Below, piece by piece: positions 1 through 5,437 of a stretch of DNA of 5,437 nt. Within the stretch, counting starts at the first letter, position 1. The number at the start of each line of letters is the position of its first letter. The DNA comes from Desulfobacteraceae bacterium. Its GTDB lineage: Bacteria > Desulfobacterota > Desulfobacteria > Desulfobacterales > Desulfosarcinaceae. A model generated the notes under the pieces. It did no database searches and was not told where the DNA came from. It saw nothing but the letters and a program-made list of their open reading frames with translations. The DNA lies in the NCBI GenBank assembly GCA_027031325.1, contig JALVRI010000269.1, forward strand, positions 1-5,437, written 5' to 3'. The translations under genes and the position numbers were made by a program.

Positions 1-779
1 TCCAGGATCGGTTTCGGGTGACACCCCTTGCCATCTATCGCCAGGAAGAAACCTTTCGTTCCGAAATCCACGATATACCGCTGCAGGTAGGGGACGTGCT
101 GTGCCTTTTCGGTACCTGGAAACGTTTGAAGAACCTCCAGGACGCAGGCGGCCTCCTTTTCAACATTCCGACCGAGACGGAAGAAATGCGGCCGGAAAAA
201 GCCGTCTGGGCAAGCATCTGGCTGATTGTTTCGCTGACCATGATCATGGGATTCAAGATCCAGCTATCGGTGGCCCTGATGACCGGCGCCCTGGGAATGG
301 TCCTGAGCAAGGTCCTGACCATCGATGAAGCTTACCAGGCAGTCGACTGGCGGACGATTTTCCTGCTGGGAGGACTTATCCCCCTGGGCATCGCAACTGA
401 AAAGACGGGCACCGCCGCTTGGATCGCCCACAGTGTACTCAGCCTTATCGGCACCGTGTCTCCCATAGTGCTGCTTTCGGTGATCGGGATTCTTTCCACC
501 CTTTTCACACTGGTTATTTCCAACGTGGGGGCTACCGTTTTACTGGTTCCCCTGGTGGTCAACATGGCAATGGCAGCCAACGCAGATCCGCGCATGGCGG
601 CTCTGGTAGTGGGGCTTGCCACCAGCAACTCCTTTATGCTGCCCACCCACCAGGTCAACGCCCTCTACATGGGGCCGGGCCGTTACAGGACAGTCGATTT
701 CATGAAGGCCGGCGCCCTGGTAAGCGTGGTATTCCTGGTGGTCATGATTGCAATGATCAAACTTATCTACGGTGTTTAA
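1..779 (+). CDS. SLC13/DASS-family Na+/anion permease with RCK_C domain, 3' part
   Basis: This is the C-terminal part of an inner-membrane secondary transporter, probably a Na+-coupled carrier of a divalent anion such as sulfate or a dicarboxylate. The frame is open to the left edge (first full codon at base 3), so the GTG at 18 is not a start; 258 residues are visible. Bases 3 to about 146 match the end of an RCK_C/TrkA-C domain (LAIYRQ, then LQVGDVLCLFG), the cytosolic ligand-binding module inserted between the two halves of many such permeases. From about base 198 there are roughly seven or eight hydrophobic helices. Family signatures are SNVGAT at 519-536, corresponding to the SNT-type substrate/Na+ motif, and the late ATSNS...HQVNALYMGPGRYR block. 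The stop is TAA at 777-779. The family call is firm and the substrate is unknown. The cytidylate-kinase-like gene follows after 23 bases, which suggests cotranscription. Confidence 0.9.
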   Translation, partial: QDRFRVTPLAIYRQEETFRSEIHDIPLQVGDVLCLFGTWKRLKNLQDAGGLLFNIPTETEEMRPEKAVWASIWLIVSLTMIMGFKIQLSVALMTGALGMVLSKVLTIDEAYQAVDWRTIFLLGGLIPLGIATEKTGTAAWIAHSVLSLIGTVSPIVLLSVIGILSTLFTLVISNVGATVLLVPLVVNMAMAANADPRMAALVVGLATSNSFMLPTHQVNALYMGPGRYRTVDFMKAGALVSVVFLVVMIAMIKLIYGV

Positions 780-802
780 GCAAGAAAGGAAAAAATTACA
801 AA

Positions 803-1618
803 ATGGCGATTATTACCATATCCCGGGGTTCATATTACATGGGTAAGGCTGTTGCCGAGAAAGTTGCTGAACGGTTGGGATACCCCCTTGTAAGCCGTGA
901 TGTTCTGCTGGAAGCGAGTGAAAGGTTCAGTGTACCTGAAATCAAGCTGGCCCGGGCCATTCACGATGCCCCCCGAATCCTTGACAGGCTCAGCCACAGC
1001 AAGCAGTCTTACATAGCTTATATCAGGGCGGCCCTGGCTGAAAGGGCGGCGGCCGAGGGAAAGCTGGTTTATCATGGTTTGGCCGGTCACCTGTTGCTGA
1101 CGGGGCTTGAACAGGTGCTTAAGGTTCGCATAACCGCCGACCTGGAAAAGCGGGTGGCCCAGGAAGTGGAACGATCCAAGATTAGTGCCCGCAAAGCCCG
1201 CGAGCTGTTACTCAAAGACGACCTCCAGCGCCGCAAGTGGACCAAGACACTTTACGGGGTTGATCCGTCTGACAGTACTCTCTACGATCTTGTCATCCGG
1301 ATCGACAAGATTACCGTCGATCAGGCGGTGGACTTTATCTGCGAAACGGCCGACAATGCCTGCTTTCAGGATACTGAAAAATGCCTTCGCAAGGCCAAGG
1401 ATTTTGCCATTGCCTGTCGTGTCAAAGCGGCATTGGTGGAAGAGTGGCCCAATATCAAGGTGGCTTGTCACTACGGTAACGTGGTAGTCTATCCCAGGGA
1501 AAAAGAATCCAAGGCAGGTAAGCTTCGCAAGCGTCTTGACCAGATATGCAACGCCCTGGAAGGAATTCACAACGTAGAGGTTCACCGGGCATCGCAACCA
1601 CCGGTGGATGCGGTATAA
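803..1618 (+). CDS. Cytidylate-kinase-like protein with C-terminal BON-like domain (paralogue 1)
   Basis: The product is a 271-residue soluble protein. Its N-terminus (IITISRG, then GKAVAEKVAERLGYPLVSRD) follows the layout of the AAK6/Cytidylate_kin2 P-loop family: strand, phosphate loop, helix, then a strand ending in RD. The usual GSGG(R) loop is replaced by GSYYMGKA (residues 9-16), which still reads as a loose Walker A with Ala in place of Ser/Thr. Later landmarks are LKVRI (106-110), KAR (131-133), R143/W146, YG (151-152) and YDLVI (161-165). Residues about 197-262 look like a BON domain (RVKAAL, IKV, G225 followed by VVVY, EGIHNVEVH). The frame stays open upstream into the permease gene, but ATG 803 is chosen because it starts at the conserved first strand, lies outside the permease gene and has AAAGGA at 785-790. 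Nucleotide phosphotransfer is possible but not shown; a nucleotide-sensing role is an alternative. The permease gene lies 23 bases upstream and the paralogue 36 bases downstream. Confidence 0.88.
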   Translation: MAIITISRGSYYMGKAVAEKVAERLGYPLVSRDVLLEASERFSVPEIKLARAIHDAPRILDRLSHSKQSYIAYIRAALAERAAAEGKLVYHGLAGHLLLTGLEQVLKVRITADLEKRVAQEVERSKISARKARELLLKDDLQRRKWTKTLYGVDPSDSTLYDLVIRIDKITVDQAVDFICETADNACFQDTEKCLRKAKDFAIACRVKAALVEEWPNIKVACHYGNVVVYPREKESKAGKLRKRLDQICNALEGIHNVEVHRASQPPVDAV

Positions 1619-1625
1619 AATGGTG

Positions 1626-1635
1626 TCCCGCGGGA
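1626..1635. repeat. 10-bp perfect palindrome between the paralogues
   Basis: TCCCGCGGGA is a perfect inverted repeat lying 8 bases after the stop of paralogue 1 and 7 bases before the ribosome-binding site of paralogue 2. It could be a chance GC palindrome, a small RNA hairpin or a protein-binding site. It has no loop of its own, and no T-run follows, so it is not an intrinsic terminator. Confidence 0.4.
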
Positions 1636-1642
1636 TATAATC

Positions 1643-1648
1643 AAGGAG
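1643..1648 (+). promoter_or_regulatory. Ribosome-binding site of paralogue 2
   Basis: AAGGAG sits six bases before ATG 1655. It is the strongest Shine-Dalgarno match near this start and fixes it. It lies directly behind the GC palindrome, so any hairpin there could affect access to it. Confidence 0.7.
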
Positions 1649-1654
1649 CGTATC

Positions 1655-2482
1655 ATGTCTATTATAGTTATTTCGGCTGATGACAGGGCGGCTGAGGATC
1701 AAATCGGCAGCCGGACGGCTGAGATCACCGGTTACGGGCGGCTTGAATACGGGCTGCTGAAAGAGATTGCCGCCAAATACGACATTGAAGAAGAAAAGCT
1801 TGCTGAAGCCCTTGAAAGAGAGCCATCTTTGCTCAGGGGCATGCCGCCCAAGAAATGGTACTATTATCTGGCCTGCATCGAAGCAGAGGTTCTGGAGCGC
1901 CTGGCGGCCGACAAAATGGTAACTTGGTCCCTGGCAGCTCACCTTTATGTGTTGGGGATTTCTCACGCCCTTAGGGTGCGGATATTGTCGGACAGCGAAA
2001 AAATGGCAAAAGCGGTGGCAGAGGAAAACGGCGTCAGTCTTCAAAAGGCCAGGAAAATACTTGCCAAGCGGCAACGACAGCGTGTTCAATGGTCCCAGGC
2101 TGCTTACGGGCAGGACGAGACGGATCCCGCCCTTTACGACCTGGTCATAAATCTTGGCCAGATTGATCCCGATGAGGCTGCGGCTACAATAGCCAAGGCG
2201 GTTGGATATCGTAAGTTCGAACCGATGACCTATTCGCGCAAGTGCCTTGCCAATCTGCTTTTGGCGGCCAAGGTCAAGACCAGGCTGCTCGAGACCATGA
2301 GTGATATCGATGTCCAGTCGCGTGATGGCAGGGTGATTGTGACCACCAAGGCCCTGAGACGTGACAAGCAGAAAAAGACCCTTGCCATTAAGGAATTGGC
2401 CGGTTCGGTGGAGGGTGTTAATTTCGTCGAGGTGCACTTTAATAACGACATCTTTAAAGAAGCCGCCCAAAGCCTGCGCTGA
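1655..2482 (+). CDS. Cytidylate-kinase-like protein lacking the P-loop, with BON-like domain (paralogue 2)
   Basis: The product is 275 residues long and is a clear paralogue of the protein encoded just upstream. Landmarks fall at identical residue numbers: H96, RVRI (107-110), KAR (131-133), W146, YG (151-152), YDLVI (161-165), G225 and VEVH (258-261). By eye about 35 of 89 positions are identical across residues 92-180 without gaps. The opening strand is kept (SIIVIS), but the loop that should bind phosphate is an acidic stretch (ADDRAAEDQIG) with no GSGG or GxxxxGK pattern, and the RD after the second strand is also gone. The likely role is therefore non-catalytic: a pseudokinase, a partner subunit of paralogue 1, or a ligand sensor. 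Residues about 200-262 form the BON-like C-terminus. AAGGAG at 1643-1648, six bases before the ATG, supports the start. The stop is TGA at 2480-2482. Direct biochemical function is not inferable. Confidence 0.87.
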   Translation: MSIIVISADDRAAEDQIGSRTAEITGYGRLEYGLLKEIAAKYDIEEEKLAEALEREPSLLRGMPPKKWYYYLACIEAEVLERLAADKMVTWSLAAHLYVLGISHALRVRILSDSEKMAKAVAEENGVSLQKARKILAKRQRQRVQWSQAAYGQDETDPALYDLVINLGQIDPDEAAATIAKAVGYRKFEPMTYSRKCLANLLLAAKVKTRLLETMSDIDVQSRDGRVIVTTKALRRDKQKKTLAIKELAGSVEGVNFVEVHFNNDIFKEAAQSLR

Positions 2483-2583
2483 CCGGTGAGATGTATTGCG
2501 GGAGCCGCGTTATTCTTTGAAATATTTTGATTGCTCCGAAAACGGCCGGGCTGGTGGCTGTTGCCTTAAAGACGGGTTTTGAC

Positions 2584-2590
2584 AAGGAGG
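2584..2590 (+). promoter_or_regulatory. Strong ribosome-binding site of the receiver gene
   Basis: AAGGAGG is a near-perfect anti-16S match, four bases before ATG 2595. It suggests high translation of the response regulator and fixes its start. Confidence 0.8.
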
Positions 2591-2594
2591 ACCC

Positions 2595-3008
2595 ATGGCT
2601 GAAAGATTGGAGATCCTGTTGCTGGATGACGAACCGATTGTGGGAAAGAGGCTGAAGCCAGCCCTTGAAAAAAGCGGCTGTAAAGTGGAGGTTTTCGAAA
2701 ACCCGCTGGAAGCCATGGACAGGCTTGAGCAGAAAAGGTTTGACATCGTGGTGACCGATATCAGGATGGATGAGATGGACGGACTCCAGGTCCTGGAACG
2801 GGTGCTTGCAAAATGGCCTCAAACCAAGGTCATCATGATTACCGGGTATGCCATGATGGCCCTGGCCCGCGAGTCGATGGAAAAGGGAGCCTTCGACTTC
2901 ATTGCCAAGCCCTTTCGCCCTGATGACTTGCGGCGGGTCATCGCAAAGGCGGCCAAGGCCCTTGGATCTTCCATTGATTTCAACACTGCCGGCAGCAAGC
3001 AAAGCTGA
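2595..3008 (+). CDS. Single-domain response regulator (CheY-like receiver, NtrC-type sequence)
   Basis: The product is 137 residues and consists of one receiver domain only. All functional residues are present: acidic pair D11/D12, with E13 next, phospho-acceptor D55 in VVTDIRM, T83 in MITGY, and K105 in IAKPF. The closest sequence style is the receiver of NtrC/AtoC-type regulators, but there is no AAA+ or DNA-binding domain. After the last helix only a short tail (about residues 122-137) remains. It should accept phosphate from a histidine kinase, most simply the one encoded next door, and act by protein-protein contact or as a relay or phosphate sink. The ATG is fixed by AAGGAGG at 2584-2590. 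The gene lies 112 bases after paralogue 2 and 131 bases before the kinase gene. No obvious promoter was found in the 112-base gap, so it may belong to the upstream transcript. The output partner is not visible in this window. Confidence 0.95.
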   Translation: MAERLEILLLDDEPIVGKRLKPALEKSGCKVEVFENPLEAMDRLEQKRFDIVVTDIRMDEMDGLQVLERVLAKWPQTKVIMITGYAMMALARESMEKGAFDFIAKPFRPDDLRRVIAKAAKALGSSIDFNTAGSKQS

Positions 3009-3116
3009 ACTTTCCCTGGTATCGCTTTTGGCGGCCGGAAGTTTGAAAAACGGAGGGGATAGTCAAAAGGACGAGTATCAGCTCAGGCCGAGTCGTAGTA
3101 AATAGGGGCGGAAGCA

Positions 3117-3143
3117 ATGGGTAGCCTCGGGTCGTCAACGTGA
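3117..3143 (+). other. Possible 8-codon minicistron overlapping the kinase start
   Basis: An ATG at 3117, preceded by a purine-rich GGGGCGGAAG at about 3105-3114, opens an 8-codon frame (MGSLGSST) that ends in TGA at 3141-3143. That stop overlaps the GTG start of the kinase (3140) in a GTGA arrangement typical of translational coupling. The kinase GTG itself has no good Shine-Dalgarno, which makes coupling an attractive explanation. A frame this short can easily arise by chance. Confidence 0.25.
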
Positions 3144-4723
3144 GCCCAGACTCAATGACAGAATTCAATAAATCAGCAGGTGATCATAACCAGGACGAGG
3201 ATTCCCGCGTCCGGAAGGTATATGATCACATGGAGATCGTCGAAAAATCTCGGCAGGCGCTGCTGTCCCGCAGAAGATTCAGTGTCAGGCACCAGATCTA
3301 TATTGCCTATGCCCTGGTTTTCCTTTTTGCACTCGGGGTTGCAGCCGCCCTCATAACCAATATCTACCAGATCAAAAGCCAGCTCCAGTTTTTGGAATTT
3401 GTCAACGAATTTGCATCTGAAATCCAGCAGGCCCGGCGTTACGAGAAGAACTTTTTCCTTTACGGCACCAATCTTGACGACGCATTGGAAAACATTCATC
3501 TGGCGAAGACCATTTTTGTCCAAAATGCCGACCAGTTTGCAGCCATACTGGGCCAAAAACAACAGCAGACTTTCCTGGCACGGATATCGGCCTACGAGGA
3601 TTTGCTGGATCGCTTGAAACAGATTCAAGGCCGCAAGCCGCAACTATTCAAGAATACGAAATTGTTGTCAAAGATAGAAGACGATCTCCGCAAGTACGGC
3701 AAGGAGATGATAGATTCCGCCCAGGGGTTGATCAAGAAGGAAAAAGACAGCTTGTCGCGTACCCTGGACCGTTCGCGGGATATTCATATCGTCTCCCTGG
3801 TGGTGCTGCTGATATTCCTGGCGGTCCATGCCTACCTGCTGGTTGCCAGGATCTACAGTACCCTGAAACGTTTTTCAGGCTACGCCCAGCGGATAGCAGC
3901 CGGGGACATAACTCCCATTATCCCTAAACGCAGGTTTCGGGACGAGTTCACCGAGCTTGCCATCGCCATCAACGAGATGATCAAGGAAATGGATGCCCGC
4001 GAGGCGGCCTTGATCCAGAGCCATAAAATGCGGGCCGTGGGGACCCTTACCGCCGGAGTGGCCCATGAGTTGAACAATCCCTTGAACAATATAATGCTCA
4101 CCATCCATATGCTGATGGAGGATTACAAGGAACTGTCGGAACAAGAGCGTTTCGAGATGATGAATGACATTGCCAACGAAACCGGCCGCGCCAAAAACAT
4201 TATCGCCAACCTACTCGATTTCGCCCGTGAAAGTGCAACCACCATCGAGACCTTCGATTTACGGAAACTGTTGGAAGATACCATATCGCTTGTTCGAAAA
4301 CAGGTAAGCCTTTCGGGCATCAGGATCGAGCTCCAGGTAGCCGAAAATTTGCCTTCCATTCATGGGGATCGCCAGAAACTCCAGCAGGTATTTCTGAATC
4401 TCATCCTCAACGCTGTGGATGCGTCCGAGAAAGGCGGCAAGGTCCAGGTGATGGCCCTGCCGGCAGACAAACCCAATCACGTGGCCATCAAAATCATTGA
4501 CTACGGCAAAGGTATTCCCAAACATATACTGTCGTCAATTTTCGATCCATTCTTCACCACCAAGCCCAAGGGTAAGGGTACCGGCCTGGGCCTGAGTGTC
4601 TCACAGGGAATAGTGGCCAAACATGGGGGTCAAATAGAGGTCACCAGTGAAGAAGGAAGCGGTTCTACTTTTACCGTAGTGTTGCCGGTGACCACCTTTC
4701 CCAAGGAAATCCCATTGATCTGA
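3140..4723 (+). CDS. Transmembrane sensor histidine kinase (helical sensor, HAMP, HisKA, HATPase_c)
   Basis: The product has 527 residues if GTG 3140 is used. The order is: polar N-terminus (1-50), membrane helix 1 (about 52-74), a periplasmic, mostly helical sensor (about 75-214), membrane helix 2 (about 215-236), HAMP (about 237-290), HisKA with phospho-acceptor H309 in GVAHELNNPLN, and HATPase_c. The ATPase part shows the N box (FLNLILNAVDA, N420/N424), G1 (DYGKGIP, D454), the F box (FDPFFTTK, 468-475) and G2 (GKGTGLGLS, 478-486). The sensor contains a QARRYEKNFFLYG stretch resembling the four-helix-bundle/HBM-type ligand domains of chemoreceptors and related kinases; the ligand is unknown. 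It lacks PAS and receiver domains. The AHELNNPL form of the H box is typical of NtrB-like HisKA kinases. The expected partner is the lone receiver encoded 131 bases upstream. The start is uncertain: ATG 3155 and ATG 3230 are also in frame, and the latter has a better ribosome-binding site. Confidence 0.95.
   Translation: MSPDSMTEFNKSAGDHNQDEDSRVRKVYDHMEIVEKSRQALLSRRRFSVRHQIYIAYALVFLFALGVAAALITNIYQIKSQLQFLEFVNEFASEIQQARRYEKNFFLYGTNLDDALENIHLAKTIFVQNADQFAAILGQKQQQTFLARISAYEDLLDRLKQIQGRKPQLFKNTKLLSKIEDDLRKYGKEMIDSAQGLIKKEKDSLSRTLDRSRDIHIVSLVVLLIFLAVHAYLLVARIYSTLKRFSGYAQRIAAGDITPIIPKRRFRDEFTELAIAINEMIKEMDAREAALIQSHKMRAVGTLTAGVAHELNNPLNNIMLTIHMLMEDYKELSEQERFEMMNDIANETGRAKNIIANLLDFARESATTIETFDLRKLLEDTISLVRKQVSLSGIRIELQVAENLPSIHGDRQKLQQVFLNLILNAVDASEKGGKVQVMALPADKPNHVAIKIIDYGKGIPKHILSSIFDPFFTTKPKGKGTGLGLSVSQGIVAKHGGQIEVTSEEGSGSTFTVVLPVTTFPKEIPLI
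3213..3218 (+). promoter_or_regulatory. Candidate ribosome-binding site for an alternative kinase start at 3230
   Basis: GGAAGG lies 11 bases before an in-frame ATG at 3230 (residue 31 of the long form). Starting there would give a 497-residue kinase with about 20 residues before the first membrane helix and no loss of any domain. The GTG at 3140 and the ATG at 3155 both lack a comparable site. The spacing is somewhat long, so neither choice is settled. Confidence 0.4.
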
Positions 4724-5237
4724 GAATTATCCCGGATTATGCACTTCAAATGCCTACAATAAGTAATTGCACTGAATTATTACATAGTTAGCATGTGTTT
4801 GTTTCTGCCCTGCCTTCCCCCGAAAGGTGAAGTTCAATCGGTTAAAAGTCTTGAGGCATTTGAAGCCGCAAGGGGCTTGTGATTTTACCGCATCTGCTTT
4901 GTTGGAGGGCAGTTGAAGTACTAGAATAGGTCTGCCTGCCCTCGGCCTTCCATCTTGACCAAACTGGCCAGCTGCAAAATCCGGGATTATTTTCGCCACC
5001 ACCAGTAGACCTCAATCCCCTTCGGGGCTGGACATGAAATCGATTCGCCAGGGGCCCATTATCTCTACGGCCTGGGCAACCTAAAGGTCCGCCAACAAAT
5101 TGCCTTTTGGAAGCCGTTGGGCTATGATATTTGCCGTGAGTCACCAGGACGATCCGAAGCGGGCACAGAGGCCTGGAAAGTTTTGTAAACTTCCTGGCTG
5201 ATCTTCAAGAAGGAAATTTTGCCGGGGGATCAAAGCC
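4724..5237. other. 514-base stretch without a convincing gene
   Basis: No frame on either strand reads like a protein. The minus-strand frame at 4842-5144 has a haphazard Arg/Gly/Ser/Pro-rich composition and no motif. The first 75 bases are AT-rich and include a weak inverted repeat (TAATT, six-base loop, AATTA, at 4764-4779). Small GC inverted repeats occur at 4863-4878 (AAGCC/GGCTT) and in ccccttcgggg near 5017-5027. The clearest structure is the hairpin near 5170-5199. No strong intrinsic terminator follows the kinase gene and no consensus promoter was found. No tRNA, CRISPR or transposon end was seen. It probably holds the end of one transcript and the promoter and leader of the next gene. 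Confidence 0.6.
5170..5199 (+). other. Imperfect stem-loop upstream of the right-edge gene
   Basis: GCC at 5171-5173 pairs with GGC at 5196-5198, GG at 5175-5176 with CC at 5193-5194, and AAGTTT at 5178-5183 with AAACTT at 5187-5192. This leaves a TGT loop, one T-T mismatch and one bulged A (5177); a G-T pair at 5170/5199 can extend the base. That gives about eleven Watson-Crick pairs. It lies about 40 bases before ATG 5238 and has no T-run after it, so a leader structure or an operator fits better than an intrinsic terminator. Confidence 0.5.
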
Positions 5238-5437
5238 ATGACGGACGGTTTTCGGGCACTTATATCATCGGATTGGAACCAGTGCCTCAGTCCCTGCGGC
5301 CCTTTCGACTCCCTTGTTTTTCATTTCCCCGAGCGGTCCGCTGAGATAGAGAAAGTGTTCCGGGATTATACCGGCAACAGGATCAGTCTCTCCGCGGCCT
5401 TGGAGATTATCGCCGAATTCAGCGGTGGAAAGTTAAC
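5238..5437 (+). CDS. Partial unknown protein, possibly HAD-like, running off the right edge
   Basis: An ATG at 5238 opens a frame that continues without a stop to the end of the window, giving 66 residues. The nearest upstream in-frame stop is TGA at 5199-5201 and no other start codon lies between, so the start is well defined. GGGGGA at 5224-5229, eight bases upstream, is a plausible ribosome-binding site. The N-terminus reads ALISSDWNQCLSPCGPFD, a hydrophobic strand followed by D12-W-N14. This resembles motif I of HAD hydrolases (DxDGT), but with Asn in place of the second Asp and Gln-Cys in place of Gly-Thr. The next part (LVFHFPE, then IEKVFRDYTGNRISLSAALEII) looks helical, as in the cap region of small HAD phosphatases. 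That the frame is a gene is likely; the HAD assignment is tentative and the rest of the protein is not visible. The 514-base gap suggests it is transcribed separately from the kinase gene. Confidence 0.7.
   Translation, partial: MTDGFRALISSDWNQCLSPCGPFDSLVFHFPERSAEIEKVFRDYTGNRISLSAALEIIAEFSGGKL

Noticed and set aside
419..802. Upstream extension of the paralogue 1 frame by 128 residues
   Set aside because: It overlaps the permease coding region in another frame, has Arg/Gly/His-rich shadow composition and no family similarity. The conserved first strand begins at ATG 803.
1636..1641. TATAAT resembling a -10 box before paralogue 2
   Set aside because: The hexamer 17 bases upstream (GTATAA) is not a -35 box, and a start from here would fall on or just after the ribosome-binding site.
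1208..2470. Long 420-codon open frame on the minus strand
   Set aside because: It lies antisense to both paralogue genes, which have clear family motifs, paralogy and ribosome-binding sites. The translation shows no recognisable domain, so it is a shadow of codon bias.
2501..2537. GGAGC/GCTCC inverted repeat in the gap before the receiver gene
   Set aside because: Only five pairs around a 27-base loop with no extension, as expected by chance.
4761..4782. AT-rich inverted repeat after the kinase gene as a terminator
   Set aside because: The stem is almost entirely A-T, about seven pairs, and is not followed by a T-run. It does not fit an intrinsic terminator.
4767..4794. TTGCAC and TAGCAT with 16-base spacing as a promoter
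   Set aside because: The -35 match is only three of six and the -10 match four of six in AT-rich DNA, and the next gene starts about 440 bases away.
4955..4990. TTGACC followed by GATTAT as a promoter for the right-edge gene
   Set aside because: The spacing between the boxes is 24 bases, too long for a sigma-70 promoter, and the -10 match is weak.
4842..5144. 100-codon minus-strand frame in the gap after the kinase gene
   Set aside because: It has haphazard Arg/Gly/Ser/Pro-rich composition and no motif or conserved-looking segment, so it is treated as non-coding.

Overview
The window comes from a bacterium of moderate GC content with compact, co-directional genes. The Desulfobacterota (former Deltaproteobacteria, sulfate-reducer type) are the most likely source. 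This rests on the style of the genes: cytidylate-kinase-like proteins in tandem, an NtrC-type lone receiver, a histidine kinase with a helical-bundle sensor, and a large Na+/anion permease carrying RCK domains. It is inference from family resemblance, since no marker gene is present.

All supported genes lie on the + strand. (1) Bases 1-779 are the 3' part of an SLC13/DASS-type permease, entering at the end of its cytosolic RCK_C (TrkA-C) domain and continuing through the C-terminal transmembrane half. (2) Bases 803-1618 and 1655-2482 encode two tandem paralogues, each with an N-terminal cytidylate-kinase-like (AAK6/Cytidylate_kin2-type) P-loop domain and a C-terminal BON-like domain. The first has a remodelled phosphate-binding loop and the second has none. 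(3) Bases 2595-3008 encode a stand-alone receiver protein with all phosphorylation residues. (4) Bases 3140-4723 encode a membrane histidine kinase with a periplasmic helical sensor, HAMP, HisKA and HATPase_c. (5) Bases 4724-5237 hold no convincing gene but include an imperfect hairpin. (6) From 5238 a further gene starts and runs off the right edge; it may be HAD-like, with an unusual first motif.

The first three genes are spaced 23 and 36 bases apart and probably share a transcript. The receiver follows after 112 bases and the kinase after a further 131. No clear terminator separates them, so permease, kinase-like pair and two-component system may form one functional unit. A reasonable but unproven model is that the two-component system senses an extracellular anion or a stress, and that the kinase-like/BON pair is a cytosolic nucleotide- or ligand-responsive partner of the RCK-gated permease. 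The kinase-like/BON tandem is the least conventional part of the window and the best candidate for an undescribed system.
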